Notes: generated from the sequence alone by a model not told the origin. Positions 26,285 to 35,549 are shown, counted from the first letter of the stretch. The stretch: DNA of 64,000 bases from Spirochaetaceae bacterium (GCA_028821475.1 JAPPGB010000129.1:1-64000), one strand, 5' to 3'. Translations and numbers: made by a program.

Positions 26285-27386
26285 AAACCACCAATTAGTG
26301 AACGATCTGGAGGCTCGTGCCGTGGCTGCGGTACGCGACATGCTCGACCACCTGCCGTGTATGGAGATTGACGCGGTCGAGTATGAACGCAGGGTCGGCG
26401 CTGCCTATGGTATCGATGGAATGATCGGTTTTCACTACCCCGGTGGAAACTGTGCGCTCGTCGTCGAGGTGAAGTCGGACGGAGCCCCCCGCTCTGTCCG
26501 ATCGGGGGTCTATCAGCTCGAGAGCTACGTGGCGCGAGTGCGCCAATCCGGTGCAGCGAACGGCGCCCGGCGCCTGATTCCCATGCTCGTCAGCCCCTAC
26601 CTGTCTCCAGAGTCACGTGCCATCTGCACGGCCCACGACGTGGCCTATCTCGATCTTGTCGGTAACGTGCGGCTTGCATTCGACGCCGTGTACATCGAGC
26701 GTGTCGTCGCAGACAAGCCACCCTCGGAGACCCGTGCGCTACGTTCCATCTTTACCCCGAAGGCGGCAGCCATCTTGCGCGTCCTGCTGCGCGACCCGGA
26801 TCGGGCTTGGCGTGTTGCCGAACTGGCCGCACAGGCAAATGCGAGCTACGGCCACGTGAGCAATGTCCGCAGGGCCCTGTTGGAACGGGAGTGGCTTGAG
26901 GTCGGGGATGAAGGTGCCGTTCTGATCCAGCCGAAGGCCCTGCTGCAAACGTGGCGTGAGAACTATCGCCGCCCGTCCGGCCAGTCCATCACCGGATACA
27001 CCCATCTCCATGGAGGGACGCTTGATGAGCGGCTTCTCGGAACGCTGAATGCTCGCCCCGAGCGTCCACGTGCGATCTACTCGCTGCACTCCGCGGCGCA
27101 GTGGCTTGCCCCCTTCAGCCGGAGCGGCACCCAAACGTTCTATGCCGACGGACCCGGCGTCCAGTTGCTGAAGGCGGAGTTGAAGCTGACTCCCGCCGCC
27201 AGGGGAGCCAACGTAGTCCTGCACGTCCCAACAGATGAAAACCTGTTCGACGATGCGAGCGAACCGGCTCCGAGTGTATACTGTACCAGCCCAATCGTTA
27301 CTTATCTCGACCTCTGGAGCGGCAACGACCGCGAACGTGAGGTTGCGGCACACTTGGCAGGCGAGTTCCTCCCATGGCTCAAGTAG
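26277..27386 (+). CDS. AbiEi-like antitoxin/regulator with winged helix
   Basis: The protein has 369 residues from ATG 26277 (a second ATG follows). The N-terminal part (HYPGGNCALVVEVKSDGAPR) has a nuclease-like E-x-K strand. The middle holds a winged helix (RAWRVAELAAQANASYGHVS followed by NVRRALLEREWLEV). The C-terminus is an alpha/beta region. The product is followed, with a 13-nt overlap, by an AbiEii-like nucleotidyltransferase gene, the arrangement of type IV TA and abortive-infection systems. In these systems the antitoxin represses the operon and opposes the toxin without binding it. Confidence 0.7.
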   Translation: MMKNHQLVNDLEARAVAAVRDMLDHLPCMEIDAVEYERRVGAAYGIDGMIGFHYPGGNCALVVEVKSDGAPRSVRSGVYQLESYVARVRQSGAANGARRLIPMLVSPYLSPESRAICTAHDVAYLDLVGNVRLAFDAVYIERVVADKPPSETRALRSIFTPKAAAILRVLLRDPDRAWRVAELAAQANASYGHVSNVRRALLEREWLEVGDEGAVLIQPKALLQTWRENYRRPSGQSITGYTHLHGGTLDERLLGTLNARPERPRAIYSLHSAAQWLAPFSRSGTQTFYADGPGVQLLKAELKLTPAARGANVVLHVPTDENLFDDASEPAPSVYCTSPIVTYLDLWSGNDREREVAAHLAGEFLPWLK

Positions 27387-27952
27387 AGCCGCGGTACGCC
27401 TCCGACTACGACGATCGCACCACGGCTGCCGTCAGGTCGGTGCTGGTCGAGATCGGACAGATTCTCGGTAGCTACAAGGGCAAATTCGCCGTGATCGGCG
27501 GCGCCGTCCCCTGGCTGTTGCTCGGCGAGGCAGAAATGCCCCACGTGGGAACCGTCGATGTGGATCTGAGTCTGGATGCGGAAGCACTGAGGGATGGCGA
27601 GTACGCTCAGCTTGTGGAGTCACTTATGAGGCAGGGCTACCACCAGCGCGGAAATCTGCGCCGCTTTCAGCTTGTGCGCACGGTTCCCGCTCAGGACGAC
27701 GGCGCCGAGATCTTGTGCACGACGCGGCGGTGCTCGGCCCGCGGGTCGGCGATCACCAGCGCCAAGCTGCCGCCCGCCGGTGCCTGCCTGCCGCCGGCAG
27801 CGCGATGTCGTCGCCGGAACGACACCGCCTCGCTGGTCACCTACTTCGTGACGCCGGTGGCCGCAGGTACCCGCTTCCTCACCGGCTCCCGATCCCTCAA
27901 GGTGCTGCGCGTCCCCTACAGCGGGCTGCACGGCACCGGCGGCGGAGGATGA
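27374..27952 (+). pseudogene. Truncated AbiEii-like nucleotidyltransferase toxin
   Basis: Residues 1-113 begin a nucleotidyltransferase: FAVIGGAVPWLLLGEAEMPH then GTVDVDLSLDAEAL, the GG and D-x-D core. After about 27713 the sequence no longer fits the family; the frame runs on for about 80 codons of unrelated, partly arginine-rich sequence ending RVPYSGLHGTGGGG. The helical part of the toxin is therefore lost. The piece 27714-27948 may be the tail of some other gene that I cannot identify. Confidence 0.7.
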
Positions 27953-29361
27953 TGGGTTCCGTGGCGCGGCCGGGCCGAGGAGGGCAGACGGTCCGATTCC
28001 GGCGCGAGGTGCCCGTCGCGGGAGAGTTCGACCTGGTAGTGGCCGGCGGCGGCATGGCGGGATTCGGCGCCGCCTGCGCCGCCGGGCGAGCCGGGCTCAG
28101 GACGCTGCTGGTCGAGCGCCAGGCGCAGCTTGGCGGCATGGGCACCGCCGGCGGCGTGGGCAACTTCTGCTACGGTTTCGGCGCTCCCATCGGCAACGGC
28201 CGCGTGTTCGACGACGTGCTGGAGGAGATGGCATCGGCGGGCGCCATCGGCGAGCGCGCCGGCTGGCAGGTGAAGCGCAGCGCCGTGCTGGAGCGGGAGA
28301 ATCACACCAACGACCACGCGGTCCTGCCGCTGGTGCTGCAGCGGCTGGCGCGCGCCGCCGGCGTGGAACTGCTGCTGTGCACCGACGTGGTGGGCGCGGC
28401 CACCGATCGTGGGCGCATCACCGAGGTGGTGCTGCACAACCGTTCGCTGCTGCAGGCGGTGCGCGCACCGTTGTACGTGGATGCCACCGGCGACGCCATT
28501 CTGGCGCGCCACGCCGGCGCGCGCACTCTGCCGGTGGCCGACCCGGTGCTGCCGCAGATGATCAAACCGAGCCTTATGATCTTCCTGCGCCGGGTCGACG
28601 GGCCGGCACCGGCTCGCCAGCCGCTGCTCCTGCGCCACTACGGCGCCGGCGAGGAGCCCGACTACAGCGTGTGGGCGGAGCCGCGCGGGCGCACCAGCCT
28701 CAAGTTCAAGCTGTTCGACTACACCTTCGACACCGGTTCGGGCGCCGGGCTGTCAGGCGCGGAGGAAGAGATGCGCGCCCGCATCCCCGAGGTGGTGCGC
28801 CACTTCCAGGAGCACCACGACGCGCGCTTCGTGTTCGACTTCGCCGCCCCGGTGCTGGGGGTGCGGGAGGGGAGGCGCGTGCGCGGCGACTACGTACTCG
28901 GCGTGGGCGACGTGCGCGCCGGGCGCCAGTTCGCCGACAGCGTGGCGCACGGCTCCTTCACCATCGACGCCCACAACCACGACGAGGTGGTGCCGCCCTA
29001 CCAGATCCCCTACCGCTCGCTGGTGGTGGCGGGGCTCGCCAACTGCTTCGTCGCCGGGCGCTGCTTCTCCGCCGACCGGCCGGCGATGGCGTCGGCGCGC
29101 ATCATGGCCACGAGCTGCCTGGCCGGCCAGGCGGTGGCGCACGCCGCCGCCCTCGCCCTGTGCCACCGCACCGCCATCCGCGAGGTGGACACTGCCGCGG
29201 TCCGCGACCGCCTGCTCGCCGACTCCCGCGACCCGCAACACATGCGCGACCGCCTGGTCCCCCGCGACCACGGCGGCGGACCTCCGCCGGCTGTTCCCAC
29301 GGATGACGAACCTCCGCTTGTTCCGCCCCCTGCTGGGCCGTCAGCTTGCATAAAGGCATAG
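27949..29361 (+). CDS. FAD-dependent oxidoreductase (FAD_oxidored family)
   Basis: The protein has about 470 residues. The N-terminal FAD-binding motif is DLVVAGGGMAGFGAACAAGR with LLVERQAQLGGMGTAGGVGN after it. The C-terminal part has LANCFVAGRCFSADRPAMAS and RIMATSCLAGQAVAHAA, typical of this family. Starts at ATG 27949 or 27952 or GTG 27961 are possible, and GGAGG ends at 27948, which favours a later one. The C-terminus is proline-rich. Substrates of this family are largely unknown. A related, divergent oxidoreductase follows at 29605. Confidence 0.8.
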   Translation: MMGSVARPGRGGQTVRFRREVPVAGEFDLVVAGGGMAGFGAACAAGRAGLRTLLVERQAQLGGMGTAGGVGNFCYGFGAPIGNGRVFDDVLEEMASAGAIGERAGWQVKRSAVLERENHTNDHAVLPLVLQRLARAAGVELLLCTDVVGAATDRGRITEVVLHNRSLLQAVRAPLYVDATGDAILARHAGARTLPVADPVLPQMIKPSLMIFLRRVDGPAPARQPLLLRHYGAGEEPDYSVWAEPRGRTSLKFKLFDYTFDTGSGAGLSGAEEEMRARIPEVVRHFQEHHDARFVFDFAAPVLGVREGRRVRGDYVLGVGDVRAGRQFADSVAHGSFTIDAHNHDEVVPPYQIPYRSLVVAGLANCFVAGRCFSADRPAMASARIMATSCLAGQAVAHAAALALCHRTAIREVDTAAVRDRLLADSRDPQHMRDRLVPRDHGGGPPPAVPTDDEPPLVPPPAGPSACIKA

Positions 29362-29372
29362 CAGGAGCGGGT

Positions 29373-29585
29373 ATGTCCGAACTGGTCGAGCAGGAGCGCG
29401 CACCCGAGGATCCGTTGCTCAAGTGGCGGGGGCGCGGGCGACTACCGCATGGCGAGACGGTGGACGCCTACGTGGCGCGCATCCGCAACGGTGTGGCAAG
29501 TGCGGCGGACGCCTCGGAGCCAACCGGCGCTGATCTGCTGCCCGACAACGCGGCGCGCCAAGGACGGTCGGCGCCAGGTCCGTAG
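29373..29585 (+). CDS. Solitary VapB-like antitoxin
   Basis: The protein has 70 residues. DPLLKWRGRGRLPHGETVDA with YVARIRNG resembles short VapB-type antitoxins that end in a toxin-binding WRGKGRLP-like tail. GGAGCGG precedes ATG 29373. No PIN toxin gene follows: the next gene is an oxidoreductase, whose frame overlaps the end here. The last 25 or so residues look foreign, suggesting a broken 3' end. Confidence 0.5.
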   Translation: MSELVEQERAPEDPLLKWRGRGRLPHGETVDAYVARIRNGVASAADASEPTGADLLPDNAARQGRSAPGP

Positions 29586-29604
29586 TACGCCTGAGGGGTT
29601 TGCG

Positions 29605-31263
29605 GTGCATCGGGAGTGGGGTGCGGAGATTCTGATCGTCGGAGCCAGCTTCGGCGGAGTGTCGGCGGCGCTGGCGGCGGCGCGGGCCGGGCGGCGCGTG
29701 GTGCTGACCGAGGAAACGGGGTGGATCGGCGGCCAGGCCACCGCCCAGGGCGTGCCGCTGGACGAGCATCCGTGGATCGAGCGCTTCGGCTCCAGCGAGA
29801 GCTATCGCCAGTTCCGGCGCTCGGTGCGCGCATACTACCGGCGCAACTATCCGTTGACCGCCGCGGCGCGCGCCGAGCGGGCGTTCAACCCCGGCGCCGG
29901 CTGGGTGTCGGCGCTGTGCTTCGAGCCGAAGGTGGGGCGCGCGGTGCTGGAGGAGTTGCTATCGCCGTGGGTGTCTGCCGGGCGTATCCTGCTGGTCTTG
30001 CATCATCGGCCGACCGCCGTGGAGAGCGACGGCGACCTGGTACGCGCAGTGACGCTGGAGTCCACCCGCGGCGGCGGCCTGCTGACCGTGGCCGCCGACT
30101 ACGTGCTCGATGCCACGGATCTGGGCGAGTTGCTGGAGTTGGGCGGAGTGGAGCGCGTGATCGGCGCCGAATCACGCGCCGAAACCGGTGAGCCGACCGC
30201 GCTGGAGAGCGCGGACCCTCTCCGCCAGCAGGGATTCACCCACCTGGTGGCGGTCGACTACCGGCCCGGCGAAGACCACACCATCGGGCGACCGCCGGAA
30301 TACGATCGTTTCCGCGCAGGGTTCGCCTCCCTGGTGGGAGTGTCGGACGATGCCGAGTTGAAGCAGCGCCGCCTGTTCGCTCCGGCCATGGATGATCCCG
30401 CGCAGCCCTATTCGTTCTGCATCTGGAATTTCCGCCGCGTGCTGTGCGCGGCCAACTTCCTGCCCGGCACGGTCGACGCCGACGTGACCATGCTGATGAG
30501 CGGCAACGAGTATCGCGGCGGCGTGCTGTGCGGTGTCCCGGCGGCCGACGCCGCCGCCCACCGCGAGGCGGCGTGCCGCATGAGCCTGTCGCTGGTGCAT
30601 TTTCTGCAGACCGAAGTCGAGCCGGGCTACCGCGGCGGGCGCGGCTTTCCCGGCATCAGGCCGCGTCCCGACGTGTTCGACACGCCCGACGGCCTCGCGG
30701 TGCAACCCTACATCCGCGAATCGCGCCGCATCCGCGCCGAACATACGGTCACCGAGCGCTCGTTCCACCGCGAGCAGCCGGGCCGGGAGGCCGCGCCCGA
30801 GCGGTTTGCCGACGCGGTCGCGGTGGGCGGCTACCGCATCGACGTGCACGAGCCGCACCCGTCGGGGCAGAGCTACACGCTGAGCCTGCACGGCAAGCAC
30901 TGGCCGCAGCAACTGCCGCTCGGGGCACTGCTGCCGGTGCGGGTCGACAACCTGCTGCCGGCGTGCAAGAACATCGGCGCCACCCACGTCACCAACGGCT
31001 GCTTCCGGCTGCACCCCAACGAGTGGTCCACCGGCGAGGCGGCAGGCCACCTGGCGGCCTTCTGCCTGGACCACGGCGTGCGCCCGCGCGCCGTGCGCGC
31101 CAACGCCGGCCTCGTGGCGGGCCTGCAGCGCCGTTTGGAGCGGGACGGCGTAGAGTTGGAATGGCCGCACCGGCAACCGGCCATGAGCTACCACAGCTAC
31201 CGCGTCGACCAGCCCAATTGGCACTGGGGCGAGTCGTCACGGCGACCATCGGGAGTAGATTGA
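29605..31263 (+). CDS. FAD-dependent oxidoreductase (FAD_oxidored family), second
   Basis: The protein has 552 residues from GTG 29605, with GAGGGG 6 nt upstream. EILIVGASFGGVSAALAAAR followed by VVLTEETGWIGGQATAQGVP is the FAD site. SYTLSLHGKHWPQQLPLGAL and NLLPACKNIGATHVTNGCFR lie in the C-terminal part, followed by a HPNEWSTGEAAGHLAAF segment, all typical of FAD_oxidored proteins. It probably belongs to one unit with the gene at 27949. The promoter of the next TA module overlaps its stop codon. Confidence 0.85.
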   Translation: MHREWGAEILIVGASFGGVSAALAAARAGRRVVLTEETGWIGGQATAQGVPLDEHPWIERFGSSESYRQFRRSVRAYYRRNYPLTAAARAERAFNPGAGWVSALCFEPKVGRAVLEELLSPWVSAGRILLVLHHRPTAVESDGDLVRAVTLESTRGGGLLTVAADYVLDATDLGELLELGGVERVIGAESRAETGEPTALESADPLRQQGFTHLVAVDYRPGEDHTIGRPPEYDRFRAGFASLVGVSDDAELKQRRLFAPAMDDPAQPYSFCIWNFRRVLCAANFLPGTVDADVTMLMSGNEYRGGVLCGVPAADAAAHREAACRMSLSLVHFLQTEVEPGYRGGRGFPGIRPRPDVFDTPDGLAVQPYIRESRRIRAEHTVTERSFHREQPGREAAPERFADAVAVGGYRIDVHEPHPSGQSYTLSLHGKHWPQQLPLGALLPVRVDNLLPACKNIGATHVTNGCFRLHPNEWSTGEAAGHLAAFCLDHGVRPRAVRANAGLVAGLQRRLERDGVELEWPHRQPAMSYHSYRVDQPNWHWGESSRRPSGVD

Positions 31264-31289
31264 CGATACCATTACAGTGTAGTTATTCT
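31260..31289 (+). promoter_or_regulatory. Sigma-70 promoter for brnTA
   Basis: TTGACG (31260-31265) and TATTCT (31284-31289) are separated by 18 bp. The -35 overlaps the stop codon of the preceding oxidoreductase gene. The start point is expected at about 31296-31298, at the GTG of brnT, so the message should be leaderless. Confidence 0.65.
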
Positions 31290-31297
31290 GCACTCGT

Positions 31298-31594
31298 GTG
31301 GTCGAGATACAATTTCAGTGGGATGAGCACAAGCACACGGAAAACACGCGCAAACACGGAGTCTCATTCGATGAGGCTCGGACCGTGTTCTACGACGATC
31401 GAGCTTTGCTCATCGGTGATCCCGATCATTCGCTGGATGAGGATCGGTTTGTGCTCATCGGAATGAGCCTGTCGCTTCGAACACTCGTGGTCTGTCACTG
31501 CTACCGCGAGGATGACGAGGTCATTCGGATCATCTCGGCGCGCAAGGCCAACCGTATGGAACGCGCCGAATATGAACGCAGGTGGGCGCGATGA
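31298..31594 (+). CDS. brnT: BrnT ribonuclease toxin
   Basis: The protein has 98 residues. FQWDEHKHTENTRKHGVSFD followed by EARTVFYDD and the C-terminal RIISARKANRMERAEYE are defining BrnT patterns. BrnT cleaves RNA with a RelE-like fold. The start is GTG 31298, with no ribosome site but a good promoter just upstream. BrnA follows with a 4-nt overlap; in this system the toxin gene comes first. Confidence 0.88.
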   Translation: MVEIQFQWDEHKHTENTRKHGVSFDEARTVFYDDRALLIGDPDHSLDEDRFVLIGMSLSLRTLVVCHCYREDDEVIRIISARKANRMERAEYERRWAR

Positions 31595-31794
31595 GAGACA
31601 ACTACGACTTTTCGAAGGCGAAACGTAATCCCTATGCGAAGCATCTCAAGAGACAGGTCACGATACGGCTGGACCTGGACACGCTGGAGTACTTCAAGGC
31701 CCTGGCGGTGGACAGCCGCATTCCCTACCAGACACTGATCAATCTCTATCTGCGGGAGTGCGCCGCCAACCGCAAGAGACTCGTGTTCCGATAG
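31591..31794 (+). CDS. brnA: BrnA antitoxin
   Basis: The protein has 67 residues from ATG 31591 (ATGA overlap with brnT). DFSKAKRNPYAKHLKRQVTI then RLDLDTLEYFKALAV and PYQTLINLYLRECA is the BrnA ribbon-helix-helix pattern. BrnA binds BrnT and, with it, represses the operon promoter. Confidence 0.88.
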   Translation: MRDNYDFSKAKRNPYAKHLKRQVTIRLDLDTLEYFKALAVDSRIPYQTLINLYLRECAANRKRLVFR

Positions 31795-31957
31795 ATTGCC
31801 GTTCGAGCATAGCGGACCGGCAGAGAGCTTCCAGTCGAGGGTACCGTGGAACAGCGCCCCGGCATGTCGCGCCGAGCCGTCGGCCAACCGTGCCCCGGAG
31901 CGAACGTGTTGTTCCAGCGGTCTGCCGATAGTGGACCCGAGCCGGCGAGGTTCGGAT

Positions 31958-33241
31958 TCAGTTCGCGTGCACGGCGATCAGCAGCAGGTCGGAGTCGGCG
32001 TTGGGGAGTTGGAACCGCGTGACGCCGCCGGACACGGACACGTCGGTGGAATAGGGGCGCCGGTTGTCGAGGTCGAGCAGCGTGATGCGGTGGCGGCTCA
32101 GGTCGGCGTTCACCTCCAGGCCCGCGGCGTGCGGCAGGTAGACGGCCACCACCCCGGCGTCGGCGGTGGCGGCGGCGCGGATGGCGGGGTCGGCGTTGGC
32201 CACCAGGGCCTGGTCGGGGGCGAGGTCGGCCAGGCCGAAGGTCTCGAACAGCCAGCGGGCGTACCCGTAGTCCCAGGCGCCCGGCAGGCGTAGCGCCTCC
32301 CACCAGTCCATCGGCACGTACTTGTGGTCGTTCAGAAACCGTTTCTCGCGGGTGTGGAAGCTCCACACGCCGTGACCGCCGTAGGTGACGCCCGCCTTGG
32401 CGCCGGACAGCAGGCTCTGCCAAGCCGCCGCGCGCACCTCCGATCGCGTCCACCGCCCGCGCACCCGCCCGGCGCCGGCAACGCGACCGTGGCCCTCGTA
32501 GCACGGCTCGGAATTGATCACCGGACGCCGAGTCCGGTACGCGGCGAACTTCTCCGCCAGCCGCCACGGCAGGTCGACGCGGTCGGCACCATGTCCCGAC
32601 TGGAACATGTAGAAGTCGACCGCGTCCACGAACTCCTCCGGCAGGTCCGCCTGCGGCGTCAGGTGCATGGAGATCAGCGCATCCGGGCACCCGGCACGGA
32701 TCAGCTCCAGGGCGCGCAGGTAGTAGCGCGGCTCCTCGTCCGACTCCCAGAGCGTGTCGCCGGAGATGAAAAACATCGGCTCGTAGGAGCGAAACCGCCG
32801 CGCGACGTGCGCCACGTACTCTTCCATGATGTCGAACGGCATCGGACCGGCGACCGGGTTGGCGGTCGAACTCTTCGTTCCGGGAACATAGTTGCGCCAC
32901 AGCACGCCGAGCACCGGCACCAGGCCGGCCGCCACCGCCTCGGCCACCATGCGCTCGGCCTTGCCGAAGTAGGCGTCGTTGCGGGCGCCGTAGTCCCAGC
33001 CGCCGTCGCGTGGCGCGAACGGGGCGTCGTTGGTCGCCGCGACGCTGGTATCGTGGTTGACCGGCAGGATGCTGATCTGCAGCGCGGTGAACCCCTGCTC
33101 CCGGCGGAAGCGCACGTACTCGGTCCACGCGGCCTCCGGCACGTTGGAGAACGCCATCCAGGCGGTGTCGGCGAGATAGAAAAACGGCTGTCCGCCCCGC
33201 AGGAACCGATCCTCGGTCGGGGCGACGGTTACGGATGCCAA
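31958..33241 (-). CDS. GH140-like (DUF4038) apiosidase-type glycoside hydrolase
   Basis: The protein has 427 residues. The DUF4038/apiosidase-like fold begins at RGGQPFFYLADTAWMAFSNV and RREQGFTALQISILPVN, continues with PMFFISGDTLWES and VINSEPCYEGH (a likely catalytic glutamate), and ends in a small beta domain (GVVAVYLPHAAGLEVNADLS). GH140 enzymes release apiose from rhamnogalacturonan II; other DUF4038 proteins have other activities. No signal peptide is seen, so it may act in the cytoplasm. A D-apionate gene set lies 10 kb away, which supports an apiose role. Confidence 0.75.
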   Translation of the reverse strand: MASVTVAPTEDRFLRGGQPFFYLADTAWMAFSNVPEAAWTEYVRFRREQGFTALQISILPVNHDTSVAATNDAPFAPRDGGWDYGARNDAYFGKAERMVAEAVAAGLVPVLGVLWRNYVPGTKSSTANPVAGPMPFDIMEEYVAHVARRFRSYEPMFFISGDTLWESDEEPRYYLRALELIRAGCPDALISMHLTPQADLPEEFVDAVDFYMFQSGHGADRVDLPWRLAEKFAAYRTRRPVINSEPCYEGHGRVAGAGRVRGRWTRSEVRAAAWQSLLSGAKAGVTYGGHGVWSFHTREKRFLNDHKYVPMDWWEALRLPGAWDYGYARWLFETFGLADLAPDQALVANADPAIRAAATADAGVVAVYLPHAAGLEVNADLSRHRITLLDLDNRRPYSTDVSVSGGVTRFQLPNADSDLLLIAVHAN

Positions 33242-33428
33242 GCCGGCCTCCGCCGCGCACCGCAGCCAGCTTTGCGTCGAGCTATCTTCGTCGAGCAGGA
33301 CATCTCGTGCTTGGCCCCCTTCTGGTACCGTGAGGGTAGCAGCCGAACGGGCAATCTGTCATGTTGCCGCCAGGTACGCCGAGATAATCCTGCCGTGCAC
33401 CGGGGAACTCCGGCCCACGCCGCTCGTA

Positions 33429-33457
33429 TTGACATTAGCATTTCCAATTGACATTTT
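33429..33457 (+). promoter_or_regulatory. Promoter with paired TTGACAT repeats before the AbrB-type antitoxin
   Basis: TTGACA (33429-33434) is a perfect -35, and CATTTT (33452-33457) lies 17 bp downstream, 7 nt before ATG 33465. ATTGACATT is repeated exactly 19 bp later (33428-33436 and 33447-33455), so the repeats could be operators for the AbrB-type antitoxin. No ribosome site is visible, which suggests a leaderless message. Confidence 0.55.
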
Positions 33458-33464
33458 TGTTGTC

Positions 33465-33731
33465 ATGAAGAATGTGCTGACCGTCGACGCGGCCGGGCGT
33501 GTTGTGCTGCCGCAACCGGTGCGCAGGCGATTCCATCTCCAGCGGGGCTCGCAGTTGGCGATCGAGATCGAGCCGGACGGCATCCGGTTGCGCCCGCAAA
33601 CCCTCTCCCCGAGCATGAGCGAGGAGGACGGGCTGCTGGTCCATGAGGGAGAACCGACCGGAGACCTTCTGGAGGCGGTCGAGGAGTCGAGAATTCGTCG
33701 TGATCACGAGGTTGGCTGGGCGCTGGGATGA
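33465..33731 (+). CDS. AbrB/MazE-type antitoxin
   Basis: The protein has 88 residues from ATG 33465; the frame is open further upstream but without support. MKNVLTVDAAGRVVLPQPVR then RRFHLQRGSQLAIEIEPDGI is a SpoVT/AbrB swapped-hairpin DNA-binding domain. The C-terminal 40 residues are acidic and would bind the toxin. The VapC gene begins inside its stop codon. Confidence 0.85.
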   Translation: MKNVLTVDAAGRVVLPQPVRRRFHLQRGSQLAIEIEPDGIRLRPQTLSPSMSEEDGLLVHEGEPTGDLLEAVEESRIRRDHEVGWALG

Positions 33732-34162
33732 CGGTCTTCTGCGACACCTCGGTCCTGGCGGCTTCGTGCGTGCGCCGCCATCCACACTATGCTCGCGCGT
33801 GGCCGGTTCTCGTCGACGTCCGCGCACGTCGAATGACCGGCATCATGGGTGCTCACAGCGTCGCCGAAGTGTACTCTGCGCTGACGACGATGCCGGTCGA
33901 GCCGCGCATACTTCCCTCGGAGGCCGCCGCTATCTTGAACAGGAACGTCATTCCATTCTTCCATGTGCAACCGGCGACCACGGACCTGTATCGGCGTGCG
34001 GTCGCCAACTGTGCTCGTCACGCCCTGCCCGGCGGGAAGGTGTACGATGCGCTGCTCATCGAGTGCGCCCGCGACGCCAACTGCGACCGCATCTACACGT
34101 TCAACCAGCGCGACTTCGAACGACTGACGCCTGACTATCCGGGACTCGTGATGGCGCCGTAG
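33728..34162 (+). CDS. VapC-type PIN-domain ribonuclease toxin
   Basis: The protein has 144 residues. All PIN acidic positions are visible: FCDTSVLAASCV (Asp), GAHSVAEVYSAL (Glu), GGKVYDALLIECA (Asp) and IYTFNQRDFERL (Asp). ATGA overlap with the antitoxin. This module appears intact. Confidence 0.88.
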   Translation: MTVFCDTSVLAASCVRRHPHYARAWPVLVDVRARRMTGIMGAHSVAEVYSALTTMPVEPRILPSEAAAILNRNVIPFFHVQPATTDLYRRAVANCARHALPGGKVYDALLIECARDANCDRIYTFNQRDFERLTPDYPGLVMAP

Positions 34163-34227
34163 CGGTTCCACGCCGACGAAACGCCGTGTCGAGCGCGGCA
34201 ACAAGGACCTCCGTATGCTGGTCCAAT

Positions 34228-35271
34228 TCACCGCACGCTTTCCGCTTGCGCCTGATCGGGAACGACGACGGTCTTGATGTGGTGGGCGGAGGGGGAGGCG
34301 ACCACTTCGGCGTAGCGCTCCAGGTTCACGGTGCGGGTGACCAGCGGCGCGACCTGGATGCGGCGCGAGTCGATCAGGTCCACGGCGGCGCCGAACGTGT
34401 TGTTGAAGGAGCGCCCGCCGATGAGCTGGATCTCCTTGCGCCAGATGAGGTGCGGCTCGACGGCGACCGTCTGGCCCGCGCCCGCGACGCCGTAGCACAA
34501 CAGGCGCGCGCCGACGGCACACAGCCGGAACGCCAGCGTGGTGAACTCCATCGATCCGCGCGTGTTGATCACGACGTCGGCGCCGCGCGGGAACCGGCGC
34601 TCGATCTCCTCGAACGAGGTGGCGGAAGTATCGATCACCTCGTCCGCCCCCAGGGTCTGCGCCATCTGCAAGCGCTCGGCGATGCTGTCGACCAGGACCA
34701 CCCGCCGGGCGCCCTGCAGGCGGGTCAACTGCACGAACAACTGCGCGTTCAGTCCGCCGCCGAGGATCGCCACGCAGTCTCCCTGCCGGATACGGATGCG
34801 GCTGGTCGAGTGCAGGCAGCAGGCGAGCGGTTCGGCGACGGCGGCGTCGACCATGCCGGTGCCGTCGTCGATGGGATAGCACTGCGCCGCGAGGACGGCG
34901 GTGTACGATGCGAATCCGCCTCCCTTGCGGCGCGGGTGGGGTATGCGGTTCTCGCACAGGTGGGACATGCCCCGGCGGCACGGCGGACACTGGCCGCAGG
35001 GCCGGTTCGGGCTCACCGCCACCCGGGTGCCGGCCGGCAACTCCTGCACCCCGTCGCCGCATGCCGCCACCGTACCCGCCACTTCATGTCCCGCGATCGT
35101 CGGCTGCGCGTGATTCGCCCGCTTCCGGGCGCCGGCCTTGTGGGCACTGTAATCGCCGCCGCAGATGCCGCACCCGCCCACCTCCACCAGCACCTCGCCG
35201 GCACCCGGCGCCGGATCTGACATCGATTGCACCCGAATGTCGCCGGGTCCGAACGTCAGCGCCGCTTTCAT
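34228..35271 (-). CDS. Zinc-dependent medium-chain dehydrogenase (polyol/alcohol)
   Basis: The protein has 347 residues. Catalytic zinc ligands are in CGICGGDYS and GHEVAG, and structural zinc ligands in CGQCPPCRRGMSHLC. The Rossmann region reads VAILGGGLNAQLFVQL, where the usual third glycine of GxGxxG is Ala. Sorbitol- or threonine-dehydrogenase-like proteins of this shape oxidise secondary alcohols of sugars or polyols, so a sugar substrate fits the neighbourhood. Confidence 0.85.
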   Translation of the reverse strand: MKAALTFGPGDIRVQSMSDPAPGAGEVLVEVGGCGICGGDYSAHKAGARKRANHAQPTIAGHEVAGTVAACGDGVQELPAGTRVAVSPNRPCGQCPPCRRGMSHLCENRIPHPRRKGGGFASYTAVLAAQCYPIDDGTGMVDAAVAEPLACCLHSTSRIRIRQGDCVAILGGGLNAQLFVQLTRLQGARRVVLVDSIAERLQMAQTLGADEVIDTSATSFEEIERRFPRGADVVINTRGSMEFTTLAFRLCAVGARLLCYGVAGAGQTVAVEPHLIWRKEIQLIGGRSFNNTFGAAVDLIDSRRIQVAPLVTRTVNLERYAEVVASPSAHHIKTVVVPDQAQAESVR

Positions 35272-35299
35272 TACCGAGCGCAGGGTAGCAGTTGTCTCG

Positions 35300-35515
35300 G
35301 CTGACTGTCAGGCCGCGGGTGGCTGCCCGGCGGGCGCGGGCGGCTGCGGCGGGTGCCGGCGCCAGGGGCGGTTGTCGGAGGCGCTGGGGCCGTGGTCGGT
35401 CTCGAGCGTCGCCGCCGGCGCGTGTGGTTGCGGCGGTCGCCGGGAGTCGCAGGCGGTTGCCGGCCGGCACGGGTTGTTGCGGCGGCTGCGGCCGTCGCCG
35501 GCGGGCGCGCACTTG
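35300..35515. repeat. GC-rich low-complexity region with irregular GGTTGC/GCCGGC repeats
   Basis: Motifs like GCGGTTG and CGCCGGCG recur every 20-28 bp, without a fixed period. It lies between divergently transcribed dehydrogenase and dioxygenase genes. No frame in it resembles a protein. Confidence 0.5.
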
Positions 35516-35549
35516 ACGCCGCGGCCTGATCTGGAGACAAAGAGGGCAC

